Positions 34,399-43,690 are shown, counted from the stretch's first letter. The stretch is DNA of 64,000 nt from Stutzerimonas stutzeri (GCF_000219605.1 NC_015740.1:930001-994000), one strand, 5' to 3'. A program made the numbers and translations. Notes: generated from the sequence alone by a model not told the origin.

Positions 34399-36660
34399 AT
34401 GTCGCGTCAGTCTCTCGAACTGGCCCAGCCACCCCGCGTGTTGGCTTCGGCTATTGGTGTTGCCCTAACCGCTTTCTCCGCCCCCTCCATTGCCCAGTCC
34501 GTGCCGGACACCACTGCCGCCCGCGGCGATGCGCCGGTCGCGCTCGACGAATTGACCGTGATCGGCGAGCAGGAGCAAAGCTACAAAGCCGATACCTCCG
34601 CTTCGAAGAAGTACACCGCGCCGCTGCGCGAGACCCCAAAATCGGTCACCGTGATTACCGATCAGGTGATCCGCGACACCGGCTCGCTCACGCTGGTCGA
34701 CGCGTTGCGTACCACCTCCGGCATTACCTTCGGTGCGGGTGAGGGCGGCAACCCGGCGGGTGACCGGCCGATCATTCGCGGCTTCAACGCCGAGAGCGAC
34801 ACCTTTATCGATGGCCTGCGTGATGTTGGCTCGCAAACCCGCGAGATCTTCAACGTCGAGCGCATCGAGGTGAGCAAGGGGCCGGGGTCGGCCTACACTG
34901 GCGCGGGCTCCACGGGTGGCAGCCTCAATCTGATCAGCAAGACCGCCAAGCAGCGCGACTTCGGCGACGCCAGCGTCACCCTCGGCTCGGACCAGACGCG
35001 CCGCTACACACTGGACGTCAACCGCGTGCTCGGCGACAACGTCGCCGGGCGCCTGAACCTGATGAAGCACGAAGCCAACGTCGCCGGCCGCGATGGCGTT
35101 GACGTCAGTCGTTGGGGCGTGGCGCCGACCATCACCTTCGGCTTCGATACGCCGACCCGCGCGACGCTGTCGTACTACCACCTGGAAACCGACGACATGC
35201 CGGATTACGGCATTCCGCTGACGGTGGCGACGCCGAGCAATCCGCGCCGCGAGCCCGCCAAGGTCGATCGGGACAACTTCTATGGCCTGGAAAGTCGCGA
35301 TTTCCGCGAGAGCACCACGGATGCCGGCACGATCCGTTTGGAGCACGACCTGAACGAGAACCTGACCGTCTCCAACACCACACGTATCGCCCGCACCACC
35401 CTGGACTACATCGTCACCAACCCGGATGACTCGCGTGGCAACGTGGCCAATGGCCTGGTTTCGCGCTCTGCCAAGAGCCGCAACTCCAACACCCAGAGCT
35501 GGGTCAACCAGACCGACCTGACCGCACGGTTCGATACCGGCAGCATCGAGCACACCCTGGTATCGGGCGTCGAGATCAGCGATGTGGGGGTGCACAACCG
35601 ACCCTACATAGTGACTCCGGGTACCAGCGGCAACACCTGTACGCCGGCGCACCTGGCGTCCGGTGACTGCACCAGCCTGTACAACCCCAGCCCCAAGGAT
35701 GCCTGGACCGGCAGCATTGCGCGCAGCACCGCGACGACCGATACCGACACCGAAACGCTGGCGGCCTATGTATTCGATACGCTGAAGTTCAACGAGCAAT
35801 GGTCGCTGAACATGGGCCTGCGCTACGACGACTACGAAACGGAGCAGAAGGCCGTCTCCACTGCCGGAGTGGTGACGCGGCCGGAGAACAAGAGCCACTT
35901 CTGGAACTACCAGTTGGGCCTGGTCTTCAATCCGCTGCCCAACGGCAGCCTCTACGCGGCCTGGTCGACCTCCAGCAACCCGTCCGGCGAGACCGGTGGA
36001 GAGGGTGCCGATGCGCTCAGCGTCAACAACGCGATTCTCGATCCCGAGCGCAACCGTAACTACGAGATCGGCACCAAGTGGGACTTCCTCGATGAGCGTC
36101 TCGGCCTGACCGCCGCGCTGTTCCGCACCGAGAAGACCAACGCGCGGGTGACCAACGCCAGCGGTTTCCAGGAAAGCATCGGTGAAACCCGGGTCGATGG
36201 CCTGGAACTGGGCGCCACCGGTCAACTCACCCGCAACTGGCAGGTGTTCGCCAGCTACACCTACCTGGACGCCGAACTGGTCAAGTCCGGTGCCGCCAAT
36301 ATCGGCACGCGGACCAACCCGATCTACGTCGACGGCCTGTATGACGGCAACGAGGTGCCCAGCACGCCGAAGCACAGCTTCAGCTTCTGGAACACCTACA
36401 ACCTGACCCAGGACCTGACCATCGGTGGCGGCGCCACCTATGTCGACTCCCGCTTCGGCGATGCGGCCAATAACATCGAAGTGCCTGAGTACTGGCGCTA
36501 CGACGCCATGGCGGCCTATCGCGTGAACAAGAACCTGGACTTGCAGCTGAACGTGCAGAACCTGACCGACAAGCGCTACTTCGATCAGGTCTACGGCAGC
36601 CACTATGCTCATGTCGCAGCCGGTCGGACCGCATTGCTGAGCACCAATTTCCACTTCTGA
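34399..36660 (+). CDS. piuA: TonB-dependent catecholate siderophore receptor, PiuA/Fiu type
   Basis: A 753-residue outer membrane receptor. A signal peptide ends near SIAQS (about residue 34). A TonB box-like LDELTVIGE precedes the plug domain, with TPKSVTVITDQVIRDTG, RPIIRGFNAESDTFIDGLRDVG and VERIEVSKGPGSAYTGAGSTGGSLN. The 22-strand barrel ends in the canonical aromatic terminus (LLSTNFHF). Plug sequence matches PiuA/Fiu receptors, which take catecholate and monomeric dihydroxybenzoyl siderophores. It is divergent from piuC with a regulatory gap holding phased repeats, and closed by a strong terminator. Confidence 0.94.
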   Translation: MSRQSLELAQPPRVLASAIGVALTAFSAPSIAQSVPDTTAARGDAPVALDELTVIGEQEQSYKADTSASKKYTAPLRETPKSVTVITDQVIRDTGSLTLVDALRTTSGITFGAGEGGNPAGDRPIIRGFNAESDTFIDGLRDVGSQTREIFNVERIEVSKGPGSAYTGAGSTGGSLNLISKTAKQRDFGDASVTLGSDQTRRYTLDVNRVLGDNVAGRLNLMKHEANVAGRDGVDVSRWGVAPTITFGFDTPTRATLSYYHLETDDMPDYGIPLTVATPSNPRREPAKVDRDNFYGLESRDFRESTTDAGTIRLEHDLNENLTVSNTTRIARTTLDYIVTNPDDSRGNVANGLVSRSAKSRNSNTQSWVNQTDLTARFDTGSIEHTLVSGVEISDVGVHNRPYIVTPGTSGNTCTPAHLASGDCTSLYNPSPKDAWTGSIARSTATTDTDTETLAAYVFDTLKFNEQWSLNMGLRYDDYETEQKAVSTAGVVTRPENKSHFWNYQLGLVFNPLPNGSLYAAWSTSSNPSGETGGEGADALSVNNAILDPERNRNYEIGTKWDFLDERLGLTAALFRTEKTNARVTNASGFQESIGETRVDGLELGATGQLTRNWQVFASYTYLDAELVKSGAANIGTRTNPIYVDGLYDGNEVPSTPKHSFSFWNTYNLTQDLTIGGGATYVDSRFGDAANNIEVPEYWRYDAMAAYRVNKNLDLQLNVQNLTDKRYFDQVYGSHYAHVAAGRTALLSTNFHF

Positions 36661-36677
36661 TCCGCAGGCGTGAAAGA

Positions 36678-36707
36678 ACAAAGGCCGCTCTTCGAAGCGG
36701 CCTTTGT
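36678..36707. terminator. Bidirectional hairpin terminator between piuA and the flavoreductase
   Basis: ACAAAGGCCGCT-CTTCGA-AGCGGCCTTTGT: perfect 12-bp stem with a 6-base loop, between convergent genes. The A/T-rich stem ends give short U-tracts on both strands. Confidence 0.88.
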
Positions 36708-36719
36708 CGTTATCAGGCG

Positions 36720-38285
36720 TCAGTACAGGTCGCGGCGATAGCGTCCCTGTTCGCTCAACTGCTCCAGTCGCGTCTGGCCGAGCAGCCCCAGCAGTATCTG
36801 CTGCACCTCCTGGCCCATGCCCTCGAGGCTGCCACAGACATAGATCGCCGCGCCCTGTGCGACCCAGTGGCGCAGGTCGTCTGCCGCATCCCGCAGGACG
36901 TGCTGCACGTAGCGCTTCTCAGGCTGGTCGCGAGAGAACGCCAGGTCCAGCCGCTGCAGATGGCCGCTTTCACGCCACAGTGCCAATTCTTCGTGGAAGA
37001 GAAAGTCGTGTGCCGCGTTGCGCTCGCCGAACAGCAGCCAGTTGCGCGAGCCCGGATGTGCGGCACGTTCGCGCAGGTGCGCACGCAGTACGGCAATGCC
37101 CGTGCCGTTGCCGATCAGGATGAGTGGCGTGGCGGCGTCCGGGCCATGGAATGCGGGGTTGCTGCGGATGCGCAGATCGATCTCTTCGCCAATGGCCGCG
37201 TAGCGGCATAACCAGCCGGAACCGAGCCCGGGAGTGCCATCGGCCTGGAAGGCTTCGCGTACCACCAGCTGCACGGCGCCGTCCGCCGGTATCGAGGCGA
37301 TGGAATATTCGCGGTGTGGCAACGGCGGCAAGGCCAGCAGCGCCTCGGCGTCGAGGCCGTGCAGGTCGCCAGTGGCGGGCAGATGCCTTCTGGACAGTTG
37401 TGCGGCCAGGCTTTGGCCGTCGAACAATTCATGAGGATCGAGGCCCACATCGAGCAACAAGGCTTCGATGCGCGCGAGCGCATGGCGCGGGCCGACCTCG
37501 ACGATATCGCCTGCGCGCCATGATGTCTGTTCGCTCGGCGGTGCAAGGGTCAGCAGCTGTACCGGCGCCCCGGAACTGCCAGGGTTGAGGCAATGCCGGT
37601 CGGTCAGGCGCCAGGGTTGATAGGGTGCCGGCAGCCAGTCGCTGAAATGGCTGTCGCCGCTCAGGTGGGCCAGTTGATGTTGCCAGTGACGTAGCACGCC
37701 AGGATCGCCGCGATCGGCTTCCAGCCGGTCGAACAGCGGCAAGCCCCCGAGCTGGCGCAGACGCTCGTCGAGGCGGCGGCCGAAGGCACAGAAATCCCGG
37801 TACTGGCGATCACCGAAGGCCAGTACGGCATATTCCAGCGATTGCGCATGAATGCCATCGGCGGCGAGCCGCTGCTCGAAGCGGGCCGCATTGTCCGGTG
37901 CCTCGCCTTCGCCGTAGGTGCTGACGACGAACAGGATGCGCGGGGCCGCCCAGTGGTTCGGGTCCAGCGCATTGAGCGGCAGCAGCAGCGTCTGCTGGCC
38001 CGCGTCGCGCAGCTGCGCTGCGCTGCGTTCGGCGAAGTCCTGTGCCTGACCGCCCTGGCTGGCATAGGCGATCACCAGCTGTGCCGGGCCATCGACGGCC
38101 GCGCGCGGGCGCAACCGTCCATGCCAGCAGCGTAGCGAAAGCGCGAGATAGAGCGCGATCACCACTGCCGCGCTGACCTCCCGCGCCGGTTGCCACCAGA
38201 GCAGGCAGGACGCGACGGCGATACAGCTGTACAGCGGCCAGGCGCGCAGAAGCGCTAAGAGGGATGAGTGCAACGGAAGGCTCAT
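36720..38285 (-). CDS. Membrane-anchored flavodoxin/FNR reductase (sulfite reductase alpha-like)
   Basis: A 521-residue protein. Two hydrophobic segments occupy residues about 10-30 and 36-50. A flavodoxin-like FMN domain (about 68-205) follows: LVIAYASQGGQAQDFAE, FVVSTYGEGEAPDNA, VLAFGDRQYRDFCAFGRR. A cytochrome P450 reductase-like FAD/NADPH domain follows, with REYSIAS for FAD, LILIGNGTGIAVLRAHL and YVCGSLEGMGQEV for NADPH. It ends in GRYRRDLY. It likely moves electrons from NADPH across or at the inner membrane for ferric siderophore reduction. In P. aeruginosa PA4513 a PepSY segment is fused to this module; here the PepSY protein is separate at 39,750. Confidence 0.88.
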   Translation of the reverse strand: MSLPLHSSLLALLRAWPLYSCIAVASCLLWWQPAREVSAAVVIALYLALSLRCWHGRLRPRAAVDGPAQLVIAYASQGGQAQDFAERSAAQLRDAGQQTLLLPLNALDPNHWAAPRILFVVSTYGEGEAPDNAARFEQRLAADGIHAQSLEYAVLAFGDRQYRDFCAFGRRLDERLRQLGGLPLFDRLEADRGDPGVLRHWQHQLAHLSGDSHFSDWLPAPYQPWRLTDRHCLNPGSSGAPVQLLTLAPPSEQTSWRAGDIVEVGPRHALARIEALLLDVGLDPHELFDGQSLAAQLSRRHLPATGDLHGLDAEALLALPPLPHREYSIASIPADGAVQLVVREAFQADGTPGLGSGWLCRYAAIGEEIDLRIRSNPAFHGPDAATPLILIGNGTGIAVLRAHLRERAAHPGSRNWLLFGERNAAHDFLFHEELALWRESGHLQRLDLAFSRDQPEKRYVQHVLRDAADDLRHWVAQGAAIYVCGSLEGMGQEVQQILLGLLGQTRLEQLSEQGRYRRDLY

Positions 38286-38343
38286 CGACGAGGGGGAAAA
38301 GGCTGGCCCGAGCCGTTACGACGGCTCGGACCTGGTCGGCGCG

Positions 38344-39216
38344 TCAGGGCGCCAGCACTTCCAGGGTTGCGCTGTAGCTGGCGCGGCGCTCGGTGGCCGG
38401 CTTGCTGACGCCCTTGTCGGTGGTCAGCTCGGCTTCCATCCAGTACATGCCCGCTTCTGGCCAGGTAATGCTCACCTTGCCGTCCTTGTCGGTTTTCGCC
38501 TTTATCTCACCGAGCTCGTCGCGATAGCGGTTGCCTCCCGGAATCACGCTGATCTCGACATCGGCGGCCGGCTTGCCGTCGAGCAGGAAGACGAAGTCTG
38601 CCGCTTCGCCGGCGAACAGGTCGTTGGGGTGGGTGACGGGCTTGAGCTCCAGGCCCTGGCCGGTCGGTGCGAGCACTTCGGTGGATGGCGCGCCGGAGGT
38701 GACGAACACTTCCATGCGGTTGCTGGTCTGGCTGACCTTGAGCCCTTCGGCCTTCGCCGGGACGTCCTTGGTGAAGCTTTCCGCGGTGCCCATCCAGCGG
38801 CGCGGCTGACCGTTTTCCTTCCAGCTGGCGAACAGGCCACTGTTGGCCACGGCCAGCTTGTAGGTGCCTTTCTGGCTCAGCTGTACATCGAAGGTGCTGC
38901 GGTAGCGGCCGATGCTGCCGTTCTGCGCGGACACGTTCGAGCCATCCGGCGCGATGATCTGCAGTTCGGGAACCGGCCGGCGCATGCCCGGCGGGCCGCC
39001 TGCCGGCGCCTGGGCTGCCTCGCCGATGCCCTTGAGGCGCATCGGTACGTGTTCGAAGTAGAACAGATCGTTGGAAACGGCAGCGTCGACGGTGATCCAT
39101 GGCTCTTCGCCGGAGAGTACGGTGGCCGAGGGCAGCATCCAGGCGCGGTGGGCCTGGGCCGACAGCGGCAGACAGACGGCGAGCGCCAGGGTGGTCCATT
39201 TGATGACGGGTTTCAT
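38344..39216 (-). CDS. DUF4198 periplasmic protein
   Basis: A 290-residue exported protein with signal peptide MKPVIKWTTLALAVCLPLSAQA cut before HRAWMLPSATVLSG. The DUF4198 family (NikK-like) has a mature N-terminal His-rich start that can bind metal, an Ig-like middle domain, and a C-terminal domain DLFAGEAADFVFLLDGKPAADVEI resembling a carboxypeptidase-regulatory fold. ATG 39216 is preferred: AGGA lies 8 bases upstream, whereas ATG 39234, which overlaps the DUF2271 stop, lacks a ribosome-binding site. It is cotranscribed with DUF2271 and PepSY genes and probably serves periplasmic metal handling. Confidence 0.87.
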   Translation of the reverse strand: MKPVIKWTTLALAVCLPLSAQAHRAWMLPSATVLSGEEPWITVDAAVSNDLFYFEHVPMRLKGIGEAAQAPAGGPPGMRRPVPELQIIAPDGSNVSAQNGSIGRYRSTFDVQLSQKGTYKLAVANSGLFASWKENGQPRRWMGTAESFTKDVPAKAEGLKVSQTSNRMEVFVTSGAPSTEVLAPTGQGLELKPVTHPNDLFAGEAADFVFLLDGKPAADVEISVIPGGNRYRDELGEIKAKTDKDGKVSITWPEAGMYWMEAELTTDKGVSKPATERRASYSATLEVLAP

Positions 39217-39230
39217 GGCGTGGGTCCTGT

Positions 39231-39740
39231 TCATGGGGTCAGCTTGAGGGTGATTGCGCCCAGTTCGCTCTGACCCTGGGCTTGGTGCTCGGCGCTCTGT
39301 TTAGGCGGCCAGCTGAACGGCACACGCAGCAGTTCGCGGCCGCCGACTTCACGGGCGGCCTCGACCACGACGCGGTACTCGCCCGCTTCCAGCGTCTTGA
39401 GTGGCGCCTGCCGGTCGGAGAACTGCAACCTGTGACTGCCCACGGCACGGGTGGCACCGCTGACACCGTCGACCGGCATTTCCAGGCTGCGGCCACTGCG
39501 TCTCCACCACTGGCGCAGGTCCTTGAGCCACTTCTCGCCCTCCTTGTCCTTGAGCTTGGTGTCGTACCACACCGCCAGATTGGCGACATGGCTCTGGTCC
39601 GGTCGCTCGAGCCAGATGGCGACATAGGGGCGGTGGTACTCGGCGACATCCAGACGCGGGATTTCCACGTCCAGCTGCAGGTCCGCCGCGTGCAGCGGGG
39701 CGCTGAGCAGGGCGAGGGGCAACAACAGGCGTTTACGCAT
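39231..39740 (-). CDS. DUF2271 periplasmic protein
   Basis: A 169-residue protein with a cleaved signal peptide (ending LHAADLQL). The rest matches DUF2271: VEIPRLDVAEYHRPYVAIWLER, then VANLAVWYDTKLKDKEGEKWLKDLRQWWRRSG and a C-terminal EAGEYRVVVEAAREVGGRELLRVPFSWPP. This family is nearly always encoded beside PepSY and DUF4198 genes in iron-linked loci, so a supporting part in periplasmic reduction of iron is likely. It lies 9 bases downstream of the PepSY gene and precedes DUF4198. Confidence 0.88.
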   Translation of the reverse strand: MRKRLLLPLALLSAPLHAADLQLDVEIPRLDVAEYHRPYVAIWLERPDQSHVANLAVWYDTKLKDKEGEKWLKDLRQWWRRSGRSLEMPVDGVSGATRAVGSHRLQFSDRQAPLKTLEAGEYRVVVEAAREVGGRELLRVPFSWPPKQSAEHQAQGQSELGAITLKLTP

Positions 39741-39749
39741 GGGCAGTCC

Positions 39750-40343
39750 TTAATGAATGAAGAGCAGCGCCAGCAGCAGCGGTATCACCAGCCCCAGGCC
39801 TACCAGCGGCCAGGTGCTGGGCCGGTTGCCGGCGTGACGTTGCAGGAGCAGCAGGCCGGTGAGGCTGAACACCACACAGGCAACGGCGAAGAAGTCGATG
39901 AACCAGCTCCAGGCCTCACCGGTGTGGCGGCCCTTGTGCAGGTCGTTGAAGTAGGCGATCCAGCCGCGGTCGGTCGACTCGTATTCCAGTTCGCCGGTTT
40001 CGCTACTCAGGCTCAGCCAGGCATCGCCGCCGGGGCGCGGCAGGGCGACATAGAGTTCGCCATCGCTCCATTCGGCCTCACGCCCGGCCAGGCGAATGTC
40101 CAGTGTCTGCTCCAGCCAAGCGCGCAGTTCGACGGGCAGACCCGACTCGGGCGTTTCGGTTTGCAGTTTGGCGAGCAGCGATTCGGGAAGCTGCGCAGCG
40201 CGGCTTTGCACCTGCGGTTTGCTTTCGATCTGGCCGGCGTGGTTGAGGGTGATGCCCGTGACTGAGAAGAGCAGCATGCCAACCAGGCACAGCGCGGAGC
40301 TGATCCAGTGCCATTGGCGCAACGTGCCGAGCCACAGACGCAT
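39750..40343 (-). CDS. PepSY-associated transmembrane protein
   Basis: A 197-residue inner membrane protein. The first helix (about 12-33, HWISSALCLVGMLLFSVTGITLNH) has histidines at both ends, a periplasmic PepSY-like segment follows (about 35-125, LSLSSETGELEYESTDRG), then FNDLHKGRHTGEAWSWFIDFFAVACVVFSLTGLLLL gives a second helix with flanking His, and a third helix is at the end. The histidine layout suggests haem ligation as in ferric-siderophore reductases such as FsrB/FoxB-type PepSY proteins. It starts the DUF2271-DUF4198-flavoreductase row. Confidence 0.9.
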   Translation of the reverse strand: MRLWLGTLRQWHWISSALCLVGMLLFSVTGITLNHAGQIESKPQVQSRAAQLPESLLAKLQTETPESGLPVELRAWLEQTLDIRLAGREAEWSDGELYVALPRPGGDAWLSLSSETGELEYESTDRGWIAYFNDLHKGRHTGEAWSWFIDFFAVACVVFSLTGLLLLQRHAGNRPSTWPLVGLGLVIPLLLALLFIH

Positions 40344-40464
40344 GGTGATTCTTACCTTGGAGAAGAGTGGGGCGAATTCTAGGGTGCCTGCTCACAGAGA
40401 TGCTAAAGATTTACAAACAGCATACATTCGCGTCTTTGCTGTCAGGCTGTACCGGAAACAACGA

Positions 40465-40483
40465 AGCCGGGTCCAACCCGGCT
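40465..40483 (-). terminator. Terminator after the FepA/PirA-type receptor
   Basis: On the minus strand: AGCCGGGT-TGG-ACCCGGCT followed by TCGTTGTTTCC. An 8-bp stem with a 3-base loop and T-rich tail, 18 bases beyond the receptor stop. Confidence 0.75.
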
Positions 40484-40500
40484 CGTCGTCTTCTGGGCGG

Positions 40501-42807
40501 TCAGAAGGTGAAGTTGGCGGACAGCCACAGACGGCGGCCTTCTTCCACGATTCCAGTAGTGGCGGCACCGAAGTGGCTGTAGTCGGTGCCGTAAGCGGGG
40601 TCGCCAGGTACTCCGCCCGGCGCAGTAATAACACCTGCGCTGTTATAACGGGGAGTTGAATAGGTGGTGTAGGCACTACCGTCGACAAAGTCTTTGTCGA
40701 ACAGGTTGTAAATCGTCGCGTTGATAGTCAGGTTCTCGGCAGCTCGATACGACCCGCCAAGATGGAACAGGGTATACGCCTTAGTGTTCTTGCCCAGCGT
40801 GTCGTAGATCGACTGGCTGGTGGAGTAGGTGCCATCGGCATTCGCGAGGTTGGCATAGCTGGAGGTAAAGCGCGCACGCTCCCCGCGATACTCGCTCTTC
40901 AACCACAGGCCCAGGCGCTCAGAGGTCTGCCAGTCGAGTTTAACGTTGGCCAGGTGTTCAGGCGTGTTGGTTAGCGGTTCGCCTTTGTTACTGCCACTCT
41001 TTTGCTCGCTATCGGTGTAGGTGTAATTGCCGCTCAACGTCCAGGCGGGAGCGAAGTTCCAGCTGGCAGCCAGCTCGATGCCCTTGGTGGTCGCATCGTC
41101 GATGTTGATGTTGCGTGGGCAGGTTCCCGGTGGGGTGCTGCCGGAGCCGGGGTTGCTGGCGCACAGAGGATTTGCTACCGGGTCACCAGAGGCGATCTTG
41201 TCCTTAAATTTGTTATGGAACAGCGTGGCGTTCGCGCTAAAGCCCGTAAGGCTGTCGTAGTAAGCGCCGAGTTCGGTCGTCGTACTGGTTTCCGGTTTCA
41301 GGTCGGGATTACCGATGGTCGTGGTCGAGCCCTGCCCGGTAACTCCATTGATGCCATCGTGCAGATCATTTAGGTCTGGCGCTTTGTAACCACGGCTGAC
41401 GCCACCTTTGAGCGTCCAGTGATCGGTGGTATTCCACACTAGATACGCGCGGGGGCTGAAATGGCCACCGAAGGTTTCATGGTCGTCATATCGGCCGCCG
41501 ACGGTCAGTGCCAGATCGTTGCGAATACGCCACTCATTTTCTGCAAAGACTGCTTTGGTCGTTTGCTCGAAATCCTCCCCAGCGAGGCTGTCGGTCATCT
41601 CCGCTTTCCACCACTGGAGCCCTACCGTAGCGATGTTGGCGTCTCCAATCGGAGTGGTGAGTTTGCTGTCCAAAACAGTATTCGTTGTTTTGAGCTCGCG
41701 GTCGTCGCCGACGATGATAGAGGGGAAGTTGGGGTACGGGGCGCCGATTGGGAGGAAACCGGGACGGCCGAAGGTGCCGCCGGGAATGGTGCGGCCAATG
41801 GTTTCAGTGGTGTTTCGCATCAGACTGCTGTCGACTGTGCCGAAGCCAAAGCGGCCTGTGTGAGTCAGTGCGTACTGATCACGCTCGAAACGCAGCTTGT
41901 CGGCGTAGCCATTGGCCTGTGTTGGCTGGTTGACGCTGCACCCCGTATCCGCAGCGCCGCTGCCCTGGCCATCAAGAGTTCCGAGCTGGCAGTCGTCATT
42001 CTCGTAACGTTGCCGGCCACGCTCAACGTCCAATGAGATGTCGTGGCTATCGTTGGGCGTCAGGGTCAGACGGCCACCTATGGTGTGATTGCCGCCCTCG
42101 ACCGCAGAGCCACCACGGCGGCTCATGGGTACGCCAGGAGCAATCTCCAGATCGGACGCTTCACGATCGAACAGGCTTCCGCGCAGCTGCAGGCCCAGCA
42201 AGCCATCGACCAGCGGGCCACTGGCGTAGATGCTGGTGTTGCGGGTATCGCCGAAGTCGCGGTCTTCCTGGTAGGTGTAGTCCTGCGTCAGCGATCCGGT
42301 CCATTCCTTGGCCACCTTGCGGGTAATGATGTTGATCACGCCGCCCATGGCGTCAGAACCATAAAGCGTCGACATCGGGCCGCGGATGACTTCGATACGT
42401 TCGATGGCAGAGAGTGGCGGCATGAAGCTGGTGGACGTTTCGTTGAAGCCGTTGGGCGTGACATTGCCCGCCGCGTTCTGACGGCGCCCGTCGATAAGGA
42501 TCAGGGTGTACTGGCTCGGCATGCCGCGGATGCTGATATTCAATCCGCCGGTCTTGCCCGTGCCCTGGCCGATGTCGATGCCTTCCACGTCGCCCAGAGC
42601 CTGCGCCAGGTTGTTGTAGCGCTTTTGCTGCAGATCTTCACGGCTGATGACGCTGATGCTCGCCGGTGCTTCGGTGATCTTCTGTTCGAAGCCTGCGGCA
42701 CTGACGACCGTGTCGTTGAGCGTGACAGGCGCGTTCTGGGCCAGGGCCGTCCAGCTGCAGCCGATCATGGCGCAGGACAGGGCAGTACGTGCGAAGGGGG
42801 TAGACAT
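40501..42807 (-). CDS. pirA: TonB-dependent receptor, FepA/PirA (ferric enterobactin) type
   Basis: A 768-residue outer membrane receptor. The signal peptide ends near TALAQ. The TonB box region is LNDTVVSAAG, followed by the plug: ITEAPASISVISREDLQ, DIGQGTGKTGGLNISIRGM, YTLILIDGRRQN and IERIEVIRGPMSTLYGSDAMGGVINIITRK. Barrel features include a Cys pair (CQLGTL with GCSVN; CASNPG with GTCPRN), as in FepA. The C-terminus ends LWLSANFTF. ATG 42807 is the only start giving a normal signal peptide. A Fur box lies 31 bases upstream. PirA versus other FepA-like identity is tentative. Confidence 0.85.
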   Translation of the reverse strand: MSTPFARTALSCAMIGCSWTALAQNAPVTLNDTVVSAAGFEQKITEAPASISVISREDLQQKRYNNLAQALGDVEGIDIGQGTGKTGGLNISIRGMPSQYTLILIDGRRQNAAGNVTPNGFNETSTSFMPPLSAIERIEVIRGPMSTLYGSDAMGGVINIITRKVAKEWTGSLTQDYTYQEDRDFGDTRNTSIYASGPLVDGLLGLQLRGSLFDREASDLEIAPGVPMSRRGGSAVEGGNHTIGGRLTLTPNDSHDISLDVERGRQRYENDDCQLGTLDGQGSGAADTGCSVNQPTQANGYADKLRFERDQYALTHTGRFGFGTVDSSLMRNTTETIGRTIPGGTFGRPGFLPIGAPYPNFPSIIVGDDRELKTTNTVLDSKLTTPIGDANIATVGLQWWKAEMTDSLAGEDFEQTTKAVFAENEWRIRNDLALTVGGRYDDHETFGGHFSPRAYLVWNTTDHWTLKGGVSRGYKAPDLNDLHDGINGVTGQGSTTTIGNPDLKPETSTTTELGAYYDSLTGFSANATLFHNKFKDKIASGDPVANPLCASNPGSGSTPPGTCPRNINIDDATTKGIELAASWNFAPAWTLSGNYTYTDSEQKSGSNKGEPLTNTPEHLANVKLDWQTSERLGLWLKSEYRGERARFTSSYANLANADGTYSTSQSIYDTLGKNTKAYTLFHLGGSYRAAENLTINATIYNLFDKDFVDGSAYTTYSTPRYNSAGVITAPGGVPGDPAYGTDYSHFGAATTGIVEEGRRLWLSANFTF

Positions 42808-42837
42808 GCGGGCTCCTTGTAGCCGTCTCGTTGGCGC

Positions 42838-42856
42838 CAGCATGATAATCATTCGT
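42838..42856. promoter_or_regulatory. Fur box upstream of the FepA/PirA-type receptor
   Basis: CAGCATGATAATCATTCGT contains the 12-base central core ATGATAATCATT of the Fur consensus, about 13 of 19 matches overall. Just beyond it is CGTAAA-CGAGAA-TTTACG (42,854-42,871), a second inverted repeat that may extend the site. Confidence 0.85.
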
Positions 42857-42985
42857 AAACGAGAATTTACGCTTTACTGCATTAAGTTCTCATTTGTGAT
42901 GTCCAATCGGTCGCCAGCCCTTGCATGGCGCGGGCTGGCCATTTGTAAGCAGATATTTAAAAGTGGTCCGAACGGTCAGTTTCGG

Positions 42986-43690
42986 TCATGGCATCTGAAC
43001 TTCGATGACGCCGTCGGCGTTGATCGTGACCTGGCGAGTGCCTGCCTCGATCTCCGGTACCGGTGCTGATTCCATCATGTCCATCTTCATCGCGCTGCTA
43101 CGCATGACCGGCTGAAAGCCGCCGCCGTTGAGGTTGAGGCTCACTAGCTTGTAGCCGCTGCCGCCCAGGGCTTCGGTCGCCAGCTGGGCGCGGGCCTGGA
43201 ACGCGGCTACGGCATCCTTGAGCAGAGCGTCCTCGTTCTGCTTGCGGATCGGATCGGAGACGCTGAAATACATGCCGCCCATCTTCAGGCTCTTCATCAG
43301 TTCGGCAGTCAGTTTCGACAGGCTGGCGAAATCGCCGCTTTCCAGGCGCAGCTCGGCACGCTCTCGCCAGCCGGTGATCTGCTGACCCTTGTCGTCGTAG
43401 ACCGGATAGCTGTTGCGGCTGCCCTGGCTGACGATCACGTCCTTGTTCTGGCGAGCGGTCTGCAGCGCCTGGTTCAACGCGCGAGTCGTCTGCGCCGCGA
43501 GCTCGGCGGGGTCGCTGTGCTGTGCTTCGCTGTAGAGCGTGACGTGCATACGGTCATGGGCCACTTCGCTGCTGACTTCGGCGCGCAGGGCGACCTGGTT
43601 GTAGCGGGCCTCTTCGGCCATGGCGGGCAGGCTGGTAGCGCTCGCGAGCACGGCGACGAAGGCTGCGCGGCGGAGGAGGGATGGGTGCAT
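42986..43690 (-). CDS. SIMPL-domain (DUF541) periplasmic protein
   Basis: A 234-residue exported protein with signal peptide cut after SLPAMA. The SIMPL/DUF541 fold includes VALRAEVSSEVAHDRMHVTLYSEAQ, ALNQALQTARQNKDVIVSQG, YPVYDDKGQQITGWRERAEL and, near the end, LNLNGGGFQPVMRSSA. The family includes E. coli YggE, tied to protection from oxidative stress, and OMP26 of Brucella. It is divergent from roxSR; no shared operator was recognised. Confidence 0.9.
   Translation of the reverse strand: MHPSLLRRAAFVAVLASATSLPAMAEEARYNQVALRAEVSSEVAHDRMHVTLYSEAQHSDPAELAAQTTRALNQALQTARQNKDVIVSQGSRNSYPVYDDKGQQITGWRERAELRLESGDFASLSKLTAELMKSLKMGGMYFSVSDPIRKQNEDALLKDAVAAFQARAQLATEALGGSGYKLVSLNLNGGGFQPVMRSSAMKMDMMESAPVPEIEAGTRQVTINADGVIEVQMP

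Noticed and set aside
34465-36681. 738-codon minus-strand open frame opposite piuA
   Set aside because: Antisense shadow; the plus strand encodes a complete TonB receptor with signal peptide and barrel terminus.
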